Positions 14,966 through 23,038 of a stretch of 32,587 nucleotides of DNA are shown here, piece after piece. Where the stretch lies: positions 1 through 32,587 of the forward strand of contig VBHI01000223.1 of assembly GCA_005881495.1 (NCBI GenBank), written 5' to 3'. Below the pieces are notes generated by a model that was not told the origin of the DNA, did no database searches, and was given only the letters and a program-made list of their open reading frames with translations. The position numbers and the translations under genes are program-made. Numbering within the stretch: the first letter of the stretch is position 1; each line of letters begins with the position of its first letter. Origin of the DNA: Chloroflexota bacterium. GTDB taxonomy: Bacteria; Chloroflexota; Ktedonobacteria; Ktedonobacterales; Ktedonobacteraceae.

Positions 14966-15544
14966 CTACGCTTTCCGCCCGGCGCTCTCCAGCACAGATT
15001 GCTGTAGTGCTACCATCTTGTGGTAGCCAGCCTCACTCTGATCATCATATCCAACTAAGTGTAGCACTCCATGAGCAATCAGGTAGAGAAGTTCATAGTC
15101 TGGTGAATGACCCGCTGACGCGGCTTGTCGTAGCACCGTCGGCCAGGAGACCACAATATCACCCAGGTTGGTGATCAGCTCTGGTGGTGTCACAAATGCT
15201 GGTCTGCTCGCCACATCCGCCTCTTGTGATCCTCTCACTCCTTCTATAGTTGCCGCCCACTGTTGGTCCGCTGGAGCATCGACCAGCGGCTTTTCGAGCA
15301 AAGGAAAGGAGAGCACATCGGTGGGTTTGTTCTGCTGGCGATACTGGTTATTCAGATCTTGTATGCCTTCGTCATCGGTAATCAGCAGCGTAAGCATCAC
15401 CGCCTGCGTAACACCGGCACCAAATAAGGTGTTTTTGACGACCTGGTCTAATTCAAGAGCGTCTACTAATTGTTGGATAGCAGCATTTTGTTCATCATTG
15501 CCAGCATTAATATAAAGTTCAATCTCTGGATGTTGTTCTTTCAT
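14966..15544 (-). CDS. ybeY: Endoribonuclease YbeY, 16S rRNA maturation factor
   Basis: A 192-residue protein with the YbeY (UPF0054) fold, somewhat longer than the usual ~155 because of an insert around residues 80-115. The zinc-binding region reads AHGVLHLVGYDDQSEAGYH. The first two ligands are His158 and His162, but the position of the third (His in the usual GYDH) is Asp168. The LLITDDEGIQDLNNQYR block and the TDVLSFP strand are typical. YbeY trims 16S rRNA 3' ends and takes part in ribosome quality control. It lies upstream of dgkA with a 5-nt gap and downstream of rpsU, from which a terminator-like hairpin separates it. Confidence 0.92.
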   Translation of the reverse strand: MKEQHPEIELYINAGNDEQNAAIQQLVDALELDQVVKNTLFGAGVTQAVMLTLLITDDEGIQDLNNQYRQQNKPTDVLSFPLLEKPLVDAPADQQWAATIEGVRGSQEADVASRPAFVTPPELITNLGDIVVSWPTVLRQAASAGHSPDYELLYLIAHGVLHLVGYDDQSEAGYHKMVALQQSVLESAGRKA

Positions 15545-15580
15545 ATCGTGGCCTCAATCGGATCTTTATTACAACAGACA

Positions 15581-15626
15581 ATAAAATACCCACAAGGGAT
15601 TGAGATAACAGTTCTCCTTGTGGGTA
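15581..15626 (-). terminator. Terminator-like hairpin after rpsU
   Basis: An 11-bp perfect stem (TACCCACAAGG, 15587-15597, with CCTTGTGGGTA, 15616-15626) is followed on the minus strand by TTTTAT (15586-15581). It lies just after the rpsU stop and before the ybeY start. It could end rpsU transcripts or attenuate read-through into ybeY-dgkA. Confidence 0.75.
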
Positions 15627-15637
15627 CTCTCATCTTA

Positions 15638-15820
15638 TCAGCCTTTGTTGGCGCTTTTTCGTCGTCTCGCAGCTTCTTTTCTTTTGCGTTTAGCGCTTGG
15701 TTTTTCGTAGTGCTCCCTGCGACGAGCTTCAGCGAGAATGCCATCCTGTTGGATCTTGCGATTAAAACGCTTCAGGGCAGTCTCAAACGATTCGTGATCG
15801 CCGACTTTGACTTCCGACAC
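15638..15820 (-). CDS. rpsU: 30S ribosomal protein bS21
   Basis: A 60-residue, very basic protein matching bS21. The N-terminal part contains [20 protein letters not shown], and the C-terminal half is the Lys/Arg-rich [20 protein letters not shown] tail. bS21 sits near the mRNA 3' end region of 16S rRNA and helps initiation. The start is GTG, supported by GGGAGGG about 8 nt upstream; no ATG is available. It stands upstream of the rRNA maturation factor ybeY on the same strand, a sensible functional grouping. Confidence 0.95.
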   Translation of the reverse strand: MSEVKVGDHESFETALKRFNRKIQQDGILAEARRREHYEKPSAKRKRKEAARRRKSANKG

Positions 15821-15901
15821 CAGGGCTTCCCTCCCCTCGTGGCCTGTTTCAAACTATAGAAAGTCTCTCAGACTCCTATACTTTGTGGACCTGCGGGAAA
15901 A

Positions 15902-17104
15902 TTATAAGCCAGCCTCCTGTTTTGTGTCAAGATTTTTTGCTCGCTTTGTTGCTTGTCTCCCAAACGCGAACATGAACACGATAAACCCAAACACTATCAC
16001 ACTGGAATAGCTGATCGTGCGGTCAAGCAGGATAGCGGCGGTCGTAACGTTCAGCGCATTGGCTGTCCCCTGGTTGAACAATGCGATCATCGCGAGCATA
16101 CCAGCCTCAACCAGCCCGACACCACCACCGGTTAACGGAACGACCGTTAACAGCGCCTCGCCAAGGGCTATGAAACAGGCTGCCGTGATAACATGTAAGG
16201 GGTCGCCAGCAATAAGATTGAGCGCCGCTGCCACGAAGAAGAAGCGTAAAACCTCGCAGGCCCAAACGCCGAATGTCAGTCCTATCAACGTGGGTATATG
16301 CTTGAATGAGCCGAGCGTTCCTTCCTGGAATTGGTAAAAATATCTGCGAAAGCGTTCTGGTATCAATCGGGCAATCTGCGTAGGGAATTGACGCATAATA
16401 AACAAGGCCGCCATTCCTACTACTACGGCTGCCAGCGTCACTTCCAGTCCTCCTCGCAACACTATCGGCAGGTGTGCATGCAAGCTGATGATCAATGCTG
16501 GGATAAAAAGTAAGAGCAGAACAATCAGATCCAGCAGTCTTTCGGCCATGATTGTACCAAAAGTCCGTGTCGCCGATACCCCCGATTCCTGCCGCAAAAG
16601 GTAGGCGCGATACAGGTCACCTAATTTGGCAGGAACAATGGAATTGACAAACCAGGAAATGTAAATAATTTCCGTCAACTTCCAGAATTTCGGGAGCTCA
16701 ACGCCATTTGCTTTGGTAAAGCCCACATTCTTTAACAAGATACGCCAGCGCACCGCGCGTATGGCGAAAGAGAGATAATAGACGACGAAAGCGGCTAGTA
16801 AAAAAATGAAATTTGCACTGCGTATTGCTGCCCAGGTTTTTTGCGGATCTATATGTAATTTTTGTACGAAGAAAACAACCGCCACAATGACGATAATTAA
16901 TGGAACTAAGGTACGCCAGTTGAGCAATTGCTTACTCAGCGACAATTGGTCGCGTGTAATCTCCGGCTCTGCCTGGCTGCTTTCCTCAAGGCGTTTCTGT
17001 TCTAGAAGTTCTGTCTGTTTCTTTTCAACTGTCTCAGATTGGTTGTCATCTACAGGAAACACACTATCATCTTGCGATTTCTGCGTAATCAAAATTTCCT
17101 CCAT
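15902..17104 (-). CDS. Lysylphosphatidylglycerol synthase TM-region (UPF0104) family protein
   Basis: An approximately 400-residue membrane protein with a polar N-terminal ~60 residues and about eight hydrophobic helices. It matches the LPG_synthase_TM/UPF0104 group: YYLSFAIRAVRWRILLKNVGF, WFVNSIVPAKLGDLYRAYLL (the conserved GD-x-x-R block), GTIMAERLLDLIVLLLL and LTGGGVGLVEAGM. There is no catalytic aminoacyl-transferase domain, so it is probably a lipid flippase-like or glycolipid-associated protein. The start is uncertain: TTG at 17113, ATG at 17104 (used here), or TTG at 17092, which has the best-placed GGAGG. All lie inside the end of the upstream O-antigen ligase gene, implying translational coupling. 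Confidence 0.82.
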   Translation of the reverse strand: MEEILITQKSQDDSVFPVDDNQSETVEKKQTELLEQKRLEESSQAEPEITRDQLSLSKQLLNWRTLVPLIIVIVAVVFFVQKLHIDPQKTWAAIRSANFIFLLAAFVVYYLSFAIRAVRWRILLKNVGFTKANGVELPKFWKLTEIIYISWFVNSIVPAKLGDLYRAYLLRQESGVSATRTFGTIMAERLLDLIVLLLLFIPALIISLHAHLPIVLRGGLEVTLAAVVVGMAALFIMRQFPTQIARLIPERFRRYFYQFQEGTLGSFKHIPTLIGLTFGVWACEVLRFFFVAAALNLIAGDPLHVITAACFIALGEALLTVVPLTGGGVGLVEAGMLAMIALFNQGTANALNVTTAAILLDRTISYSSVIVFGFIVFMFAFGRQATKRAKNLDTKQEAGL

Positions 17105-18785
17105 TGCCGCCAACGTTTTTAGTTACTCCATCTAGACGGATAAGCACAATAAGGAGTAACGCCATGAGATTGGTAAGACTATGTACATATAAATCATCAA
17201 CGAGATTATGGACACAAACAGACAAAAGTGCCGCCAATAGTCCTATTGCTAATGCCCGGTCATTCCCAAGCATCAGCGTGAAGTTGCGTATTCCGTGAGA
17301 GCGAGTATGAGCGAACATCTTCAATGGATGTGCCAATAAAATGAGCTTGTTCCGCGTACCCAGCGGTGCATGTGCCTGTAAGTTAGGCAGATTGGGAGGC
17401 AATGAACCTGATTGGGCCTTCGCCAGCTTATATTTCTTATTGATGTTGGTATACGCTGTCCCTCCGGCAACAAACATCGCCATCAGGAACAGTAAAAAGG
17501 CCGTCAATCCTAGAGCGCCCGCTTCGGCGGCGATATTGATGTAGTAGTTATGTGCATGCCCTAATGGATTGACGAAAATCGTTACAAAGTACTGCGGGTA
17601 CGCGTCTGGGTAGTTACCAATACCAACGCCGGTTAGGGGGTGACCCACGAACATGCGCACTCCGGCGATCCAGTGTGCCAGTCGCTCTGCCGTTGAATAG
17701 TCCTCTATACTTGGATTAGTAAAAGAAATCTGAATAACCCCTAGATATTTCAAAAGCGGCGTAATCACGTTGGTCGGAATCCAGCCGGCGAAGAATATCT
17801 CTACAACAACGAGCCCCGCCAGTGCTAGCAACGCCACCAACTTCCGCAGGTGCGGCAATCCCACAATCACTATGAACAACAGTGCTGCCGCGATGGCGAT
17901 TTCTCCCCCACGTGATTTGGTGAGGTAAATCGCTGCCGCGAGAAAAACGCTGGTCAGTCCCCCCAGTATGCGTGTCAACCATGTACTGCCAAGCAACATC
18001 AAGGCCACCGCAATACTTAACGGTAGATTGAGATACCCCGCGAATGGATTAGGCTGATCAAACGTACCGTAAACCCGTAGGCTCGTATCGCGAATAAAAG
18101 ACGCAGGCCCTAGATTAAAAAATGCCTGCGAATAGCCAAAAAAGGCTTGTGTTATCCCGCCCAGGCAAACAAGCACAATAATCGTCCAGACCTCGCGGCG
18201 GGTTCGAAGGTATTGTGAGCCAATCAGCACCAGCACCAGAAATTCCAGCCACTTGCTCACCTCTTTTAGACTCGAACTGATGCTGATAGCCCCCCCCATG
18301 GAGAGCACCATCGTGCCAATGAGCAAGATCAATGCGATAACGAGATAGAGGGGAACAGTCAAGGCCCCTCGGTCAAGAGGCCCCGCGGCGCCGCTATATG
18401 TTCCCCTGCGCCCGTAGGAGATCGTTGGCAGCAGCGTGAAACTCATCAGCCAGCCGAAGCCCAGGAGGACTACCAGGATATCAGCGCTATTCAAATGCAA
18501 ACCGGCAACATCGATTGTATCGAGAGAACCCCAGGGTACGGCAAAAGCCATCAGATAGAGTGCTGTGCGAGGACGAAGAATTGTCCAGACCAGAAGGACG
18601 CAATACAACGGTATGCGAAAATTCCATGGCTCTCGCAGCCCGATCAGGAGAAAAAGCGCGCAAATTGCCCCGCATAAACCTATCAGATTTGGGATCGTCA
18701 GGTATTCACGCAAAAATAATCTGGCTCTTTGCAGCCATGAAACCTGGTGGATTGGAGAGAATCCGCCAACACTAGCTTTATGCAT
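17067..18785 (-). CDS. O-antigen ligase / Wzy_C family membrane protein
   Basis: A 572-residue protein with about 12-14 membrane helices and the Wzy_C (O-antigen ligase-like) region in the second half. There, LTKSRGGEIAIAAALLF is followed by a large external loop with GVGIGNYPDAYPQYF and HAHNYYINIAAEAGALGL. The Arg of the first and the His of the second are typical of the ligase/polymerase active site. It likely polymerises or transfers a polysaccharide or glycan outside the membrane. An additional cytoplasmic stretch (about residues 440-490) separates the last helices. It is grouped with a flippase-fold protein and a UDP-sugar enzyme. In a monoderm-like organism the acceptor would not be lipid A. 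Confidence 0.85.
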   Translation of the reverse strand: MHKASVGGFSPIHQVSWLQRARLFLREYLTIPNLIGLCGAICALFLLIGLREPWNFRIPLYCVLLVWTILRPRTALYLMAFAVPWGSLDTIDVAGLHLNSADILVVLLGFGWLMSFTLLPTISYGRRGTYSGAAGPLDRGALTVPLYLVIALILLIGTMVLSMGGAISISSSLKEVSKWLEFLVLVLIGSQYLRTRREVWTIIVLVCLGGITQAFFGYSQAFFNLGPASFIRDTSLRVYGTFDQPNPFAGYLNLPLSIAVALMLLGSTWLTRILGGLTSVFLAAAIYLTKSRGGEIAIAAALLFIVIVGLPHLRKLVALLALAGLVVVEIFFAGWIPTNVITPLLKYLGVIQISFTNPSIEDYSTAERLAHWIAGVRMFVGHPLTGVGIGNYPDAYPQYFVTIFVNPLGHAHNYYINIAAEAGALGLTAFLLFLMAMFVAGGTAYTNINKKYKLAKAQSGSLPPNLPNLQAHAPLGTRNKLILLAHPLKMFAHTRSHGIRNFTLMLGNDRALAIGLLAALLSVCVHNLVDDLYVHSLTNLMALLLIVLIRLDGVTKNVGGNGGNFDYAEIAR

Positions 18786-18814
18786 GTTGCTCGCAAATTT
18801 CTAGCTTGTCGCCA

Positions 18815-19765
18815 TTACACTAACGTCGAAGGCTGAGAGATCGTGTTGCTGAACCATTCAATAGTGCGCCGCAGACCGCTCTCGATGCTCACTTTAGGGG
18901 TCCATTCCAGGATGCGTTGCGCTTTAGAGATATCCGGGCGGCGACGTTCTGGATCATCCGTGCGGTTGGGTTCGTATATCAAGCTCGAGCTGGCCTCACA
19001 CAATCGAATAATGATCCGTGCGAATTCGAGTACTGTGTGCTCTTCGGTATTGCCCAGGTTAAATACCTCGCCTGCTGTATACGGTCGAAACATTGCCCGC
19101 ATCAAGCCATCTACCAGGTCGCTCACATAACAGATGCTGCGTGTAATACTTCCGTCTCCATAAATCGTCAGCGGCTCATTGCGTATTGCCTGCGTAATGA
19201 AATTAGGGATCATACGCCCATCGTTTACCTGGCTATTGGGTCCATAGGTATTAAAGATACGCACAATCCGCGTATTGACCTGGAACTGCCGGTAATATTC
19301 CATCGTCAGCGTCTCACCAAGCCGCTTACTCTCGTCGTAACATGCGCGCGGCCCAACCGGATTGACATTTCCCCAGTACTCTTCGCGCTGTGGGTGCTCG
19401 AGTGGGTCCCCATATACCTCAGAGGTCGAAGATACCAGAAACATTGCATCCTGCTGCTTTGCCTGCTCAAGCATCTGGTATGTCCCCTGGCTATTGGTCA
19501 GGATGGTCTCAACAGGGTGTTCCATATAGCCCACAGGGCTGGCGGGACTCGCCAGGTGGAATATCGCATCGGCCTCAAAGTCAAATGGGAGAGTCACATC
19601 GTGACACATAAAAGTAAAGTGTGGATGGTTGAGTAGGGGCGCAATATTTCGCTCAGAGCCAGTAATCAGATTATCTACACACAGTACGCTGTGTCCTTCA
19701 TCCAACAAACGTGTACAAAGATGGGAGCCAATAAAACCCGCTCCGCCAGTAACAACTATTTTCAA
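18815..19765 (-). CDS. NAD-dependent epimerase/dehydratase, UDP-glucuronate decarboxylase-like
   Basis: A 316-residue extended short-chain dehydrogenase. The Rossmann NAD motif GGAGFIGSHL lies at residues 7-16, the catalytic YxxxK is Tyr143/Lys147 in CYDESKR, and EYWGNVNPVGPRACYDE closely follows UDP-xylose synthase (UXS) sequences. FNTYGPNSQVNDGRMIPNF and GDGSITRSICYVSDLV are also typical. It would convert UDP-glucuronate to UDP-xylose for cell-surface glycans, matching the adjacent polysaccharide genes; a related UDP-sugar epimerase is the alternative. The start is TTG, with GGAGG about 9 nt upstream. The ATG nearest downstream would remove the NAD motif, so TTG is required. Confidence 0.9.
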   Translation of the reverse strand: MKIVVTGGAGFIGSHLCTRLLDEGHSVLCVDNLITGSERNIAPLLNHPHFTFMCHDVTLPFDFEADAIFHLASPASPVGYMEHPVETILTNSQGTYQMLEQAKQQDAMFLVSSTSEVYGDPLEHPQREEYWGNVNPVGPRACYDESKRLGETLTMEYYRQFQVNTRIVRIFNTYGPNSQVNDGRMIPNFITQAIRNEPLTIYGDGSITRSICYVSDLVDGLMRAMFRPYTAGEVFNLGNTEEHTVLEFARIIIRLCEASSSLIYEPNRTDDPERRRPDISKAQRILEWTPKVSIESGLRRTIEWFSNTISQPSTLV

Positions 19766-19884
19766 GGAACTAGACCTCCGAGTAACAATGTAATAAGCAT
19801 TTTATCTATTATACCTTATAAGTCGAGACGGTTTGGATGCATATTGGTAACGACTCAGGACTGGCCATGCCATTATCTCGTCGC

Positions 19885-19923
19885 GGCGTAAAACCTCCGG
19901 CTTCAGCCGAGGGGAGGATGTCA
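19885..19923 (+). mobile_element. Remnant right end of an IS605-type TnpB element
   Basis: A hairpin (CCT-C-CGGCT, TC loop, AGCCG-AGG) is followed by GGGAGGATGTCAA, which is the characteristic 3' terminus of many tnpB-bearing IS200/IS605 family elements. No transposase reading frame remains; only about 40 recognisable bases (perhaps up to 100) are left. The terminal TCA, read on the minus strand, is the TGA stop codon of the CPBP protease gene. The match is from memory of element ends and would need a database comparison. Confidence 0.5.
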
Positions 19924-20550
19924 ATTCCCATGTTTCCGTTTCCAGCGCCTGTACATCACCTCATCGCCCCAACTAAGAAAGCCTGCTGTCGTCAGGCCAT
20001 GCACAATAATCACTGCCAGGAGCGCACGTGGCGCCGGTTGCACCAGGTAAATCAAGCTAAAGACCAGTCCCGCCAGCCCAACCCCGCCCACGCTTCTCCA
20101 ACTCCATTTGCCCAATCTATGATAGAGCGTATAAGCTGCTGTACTTACCAGCCATCCCCAGCCAATCCACCCGGTCCATTGCGTCACGGCGCCCCATACA
20201 AATCCCCGGAAAAACAACTCTTCAATCGGAGCATTGATAAACAGGTAGAAAAATCCCTGCAAAAAATGATCGCCAACGGTAGGCCGGCGAAACCAGGGAC
20301 CAACGATAAACATACGATACACCACCGCAAAGGCAGCCATGAAGATACCAATTAGCAAGCCGATGAATAACTGTTCAGGCACATTTCCCCAAATTAACCC
20401 CAAAAATGAGAGCGGCAAATGTAAAACAGCAATATACAAAAAAGGTATAACGGCCATGGGGATAATGCGCATCAGCGTATCAGGCCACATCCACCTCCAC
20501 GTGTCTGCAATAGTCGACCGTACGACTTCAGAGGACTTTATTGACGACAC
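19921..20550 (-). CDS. CPBP family intramembrane metalloprotease
   Basis: A ~209-residue protein with about six hydrophobic helices and the CPBP (Abi/CAAX protease-like) motifs. NAPIEELFFRGFVWG is the EExxxR glutamate motif, YTLYHRLG holds the His of motif 2, and VIIVHGLTTAGFLSW the motif 3 His. Members cleave in the membrane, for example prenylated proteins or peptides, or act in immunity/bacteriocin contexts; the substrate here is unknown. A GTG at 20550 has GAGGG 6 nt upstream and is preferred over TTG at 20553, which is too close. The stop codon falls inside the TnpB-type element end, so the native C-terminus may have been altered by an insertion. Confidence 0.82.
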   Translation of the reverse strand: MSSIKSSEVVRSTIADTWRWMWPDTLMRIIPMAVIPFLYIAVLHLPLSFLGLIWGNVPEQLFIGLLIGIFMAAFAVVYRMFIVGPWFRRPTVGDHFLQGFFYLFINAPIEELFFRGFVWGAVTQWTGWIGWGWLVSTAAYTLYHRLGKWSWRSVGGVGLAGLVFSLIYLVQPAPRALLAVIIVHGLTTAGFLSWGDEVMYRRWKRKHGN

Positions 20551-20568
20551 CAACTTCCCTCTACTTGT

Positions 20569-21231
20569 CTAGTTTTTCTTCTCCAACTTTTCCAACCCTT
20601 CCTCAACTTCTCTCTTTGAAAACCCGTTCATCCGTAAGTCTTCCTCGCTTCTACCCCGCAACCTCTTATAAAAAGCCTTTCCCTGCTCAATAAATTTGGG
20701 ATCAACAGGCCCTTCTGCTTTATTCACCGCCTCATTGAGCATATCACTCGCCCTTGTATACTGACCTGCTGCATTAAAATAATCGAACAACCTGCTATAC
20801 GTCTCCTGCGGCAGGTCAAATGCCTCCAACTCCTGCAAATCATACTCAATGGCCGAAGCAACATCAATGTCCCTGGCTTCGTCCGCATGCTTTGCAACCT
20901 CGAGGAAAAAATGTAACGATTTCAGATACCGGAAGTAGCTCTCGTCCTCGTTACCCATGTCCACATAAATATCCCCCTCTTCTTTGAGCAAGAGCGCGAT
21001 CCACGCACATTTTTGTACGTTCAAAATGCCCAGTGGCGAAATTAACTGCAAGAGCATCTCTTCTGAGGCGGAATTCACAAAGCTCGCAGTAAACCCGGTA
21101 GTCTGCAAAAAAACATCATCGATATAAATAAGCGATTCTTCAAACTGGTTGCTTTTTCGTAACCGCAATATAATCGCCAACGCCCTGCCAAATCGCTCCG
21201 CTATTCTCAGAATATAATCTTTGTTCATCAT
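20569..21231 (-). CDS. DUF6483-like family protein
   Basis: A 220-residue, all-helical cytosolic protein. The N-terminus (MMNKDYILRIAERFGRALAIILRLRKSNQFEESLIYIDD) resembles the DUF6483 group of Firmicutes/Chloroflexota proteins, in which TPR-like helical pairs follow. Here the helical repeats include YFRYLKSLHFFLEVAKHADEA and YSRLFDYFNAAGQYTRASDML. A C-terminal acidic/basic helix ends in GLEKLEKKN. Function is unknown and no catalytic site is visible. The start at 21231 (ATG ATG) has GAGGG 10 nt upstream; a longer frame to 21270 would run into the hairpin at 21253-21304. The gene follows gltX on the same strand and ends 18 nt before the CPBP gene. Confidence 0.7.
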   Translation of the reverse strand: MMNKDYILRIAERFGRALAIILRLRKSNQFEESLIYIDDVFLQTTGFTASFVNSASEEMLLQLISPLGILNVQKCAWIALLLKEEGDIYVDMGNEDESYFRYLKSLHFFLEVAKHADEARDIDVASAIEYDLQELEAFDLPQETYSRLFDYFNAAGQYTRASDMLNEAVNKAEGPVDPKFIEQGKAFYKRLRGRSEEDLRMNGFSKREVEEGLEKLEKKN

Positions 21232-21252
21232 ATAGGCATATCCCTCATGATA

Positions 21253-21304
21253 TTGTGAGTGGCGTCGCATTTCGCCTCCTGGCGAAATGCGACGCCACTC
21301 ACAA
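21253..21304. repeat. Perfect 24-bp-stem hairpin between gltX and the DUF6483-like gene
   Basis: The arm at 21253-21276 is the exact reverse complement of 21281-21304, with a TCCT loop (AGGA on the minus strand). It begins 6 nt after the gltX stop and ends about 20 nt before the next start. No T-run follows on either strand, so it is not a standard intrinsic terminator. It may stabilise or process the gltX mRNA, or be a mobile miniature palindrome. Confidence 0.9.
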
Positions 21305-21310
21305 ACAAAA

Positions 21311-22843
21311 TCAGGCTAATCTCTCGATCGCCCTGTTGATCCTTGCCATGCTGCGCTCGCGCCCAAGCACCTCCATCGTCTCGAACAACGGTGGCGTCGC
21401 CGTTCGCCCGCTAATGGCAACACGAATCGCTCCAAAAAGCTGGCCTGGTTTCATACCAAGCTCTGCCGCCAGCCCCCGCATCGGCGGCTCCATCTCCTCG
21501 TGCTTCCATGCCGCGAGACTATTGAGCAACTCTCGCGCTCGCACCAGCCCATCACGCGTCCGGTCAAAATCCATCCCCTTCTGCACCAGCATCGTCGTCT
21601 CATAGTGCAGCTTGTCGACAAAGAAGAACGATACCACCTCTGCTGCCTCACCCAGCGTTTTCAATCGCTCATGCTCCAGGTGCAGAACCCGCGCAGTATA
21701 TCCACGTTCAAGCGGCCGCCTGACGCTATCGGGTAGCCCGCCCATGTCCTCAGGGCGCTCCATATATGGCAATGTCCGTTCGACTAATTCCTCTAATGAC
21801 ATCTGCCGGATATACACCCCATTCATCCACAACAGTTTGTCAGGATCTAAGATACCGCCGGCGGCCCCGATACGATCCAGCGTAAAAACACGAATCAGTT
21901 CCTCGCGGGTAAAAAGTTCGGTCTTATCATCGTAAGCCCAACCGATCAGCGCCAGGAAATTGAAGACTGCCTCCGGTAAGTATCCCTTCTCCTGGAGTTC
22001 TACCCACGACGGTGCGTTGTGTCTCTTGCTCAGCTTTTTTTTGTCTTTCCCAAGCACATTCGGCACATGGTAGAATAGCGGCTGTTTCCAGCCCAGCGCT
22101 TTATACATTTGTACATGCCGTGGCGCGCTGGAAATCCAATCATCTCCGCGCAGCATATGGGTTATCCCCATCAAGTGGTCATCTACAATATGTGCCAGGT
22201 GATAGAGCGCAAAGCCATCCGACTTGAGAATGACCGCGTCGTCAATATCGGCATTCCTGAAGGTGATATCTCCATGAATCTCGTCATGCACAACCGTCTC
22301 ACCATCTTCTGGCATAGCGAAGCGCACCACCCACTTGAGTCCAGCCGCCTCGTTCGCGGCCCGCTCCTCGTCAGAAAGGTAGCGGCAGTGTCGGTCGTAG
22401 CGCGGCGGCAACTTTTGTGCCGCCTGGGATTTGCGCATCTGCTCCAGGCGCTCAGCAGTACAGTAACAACGATAAGCGTGCCCAGATTCAATCAACTGGT
22501 GAGCATACTGCTGGTAGAGCGCCTTGCGCTGCGTCTGATAATAAGGACCATATGGGCCACCGATAAGAGGACCCTCGTCATAATCAATGTCGAGCCAGCG
22601 CATCCCATCCAGCAGTACCTCGATAGCCCCTTCTACCGTCCTGGCAATATCTGTATCTTCAATGCGCAGAATGAATGAACCGCCGGTATGGCGTGCGTAA
22701 AGCCAGCTAAAGAGGATGGTGCGGTACCCACCAATATGCATAAAGCCGGTCGGGCTAGGAGCAAAACGCAAACGTGGCTTACCCTCAGTACCTTCAGTCC
22801 CCTCCGTACGCTGCTGCTCAACACCATTGTCAATCTGTGTCAT
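21311..22843 (-). CDS. gltX: Glutamate-tRNA ligase
   Basis: A 510-residue class I aminoacyl-tRNA synthetase charging tRNA-Glu. The ATP-binding HIGH motif appears as HIGG (residues 36-39, in APSPTGFMHIGGYRT) and KMSKS as KKLSKRH. VPNVLGKDKKKLSKR, FALYHLAHIVDDHLMGITHMLRG and the C-terminal anticodon-binding helical domain are typical of GltX. I chose the ATG at 22843; the longer frame to 22930 has no family similarity. The N-terminus before the catalytic domain has a TEGTEGTEG tandem codon repeat, which is unusual and may be strain-variable. GltX often charges tRNA-Gln too when a GatCAB system is present. It stands alone on the minus strand with an unusual hairpin just behind it. Confidence 0.95.
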   Translation of the reverse strand: MTQIDNGVEQQRTEGTEGTEGKPRLRFAPSPTGFMHIGGYRTILFSWLYARHTGGSFILRIEDTDIARTVEGAIEVLLDGMRWLDIDYDEGPLIGGPYGPYYQTQRKALYQQYAHQLIESGHAYRCYCTAERLEQMRKSQAAQKLPPRYDRHCRYLSDEERAANEAAGLKWVVRFAMPEDGETVVHDEIHGDITFRNADIDDAVILKSDGFALYHLAHIVDDHLMGITHMLRGDDWISSAPRHVQMYKALGWKQPLFYHVPNVLGKDKKKLSKRHNAPSWVELQEKGYLPEAVFNFLALIGWAYDDKTELFTREELIRVFTLDRIGAAGGILDPDKLLWMNGVYIRQMSLEELVERTLPYMERPEDMGGLPDSVRRPLERGYTARVLHLEHERLKTLGEAAEVVSFFFVDKLHYETTMLVQKGMDFDRTRDGLVRARELLNSLAAWKHEEMEPPMRGLAAELGMKPGQLFGAIRVAISGRTATPPLFETMEVLGRERSMARINRAIERLA

Positions 22844-22981
22844 AAATGAAAAATCTTCCTCTCCCTTATCACCAAATGTTTTGCCCCATTGTAACACAAG
22901 CCTCAAATTCGTATAATAATAAAAACTCACAGGCTCAAACGAGAAAAACGAGTTTCACTCTCTGGAATCCTGGACCTGTGT

Positions 22982-23020
22982 CTTAGGTTGATGTATATCG
23001 GATGACCCTGGCGGTCATCC
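22982..23020 (+). repeat. Dispersed hairpin repeat, copy at 23.0 kb
   Basis: GGATGACC (23000-23007) - CTGGC - GGTCATCC (23013-23020) is an 8-bp perfect stem with the same size and loop shape as at 10.7 and 14.4 kb but different stem bases. The leader GTTGATGTATATC is partly conserved (TATAT). It ends immediately before the AGGAGG that serves the YggT gene, so the hairpin could affect translation of that gene. Confidence 0.7.
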
Positions 23021-23038
23021 AGGAGGGGGAGTCCGATC

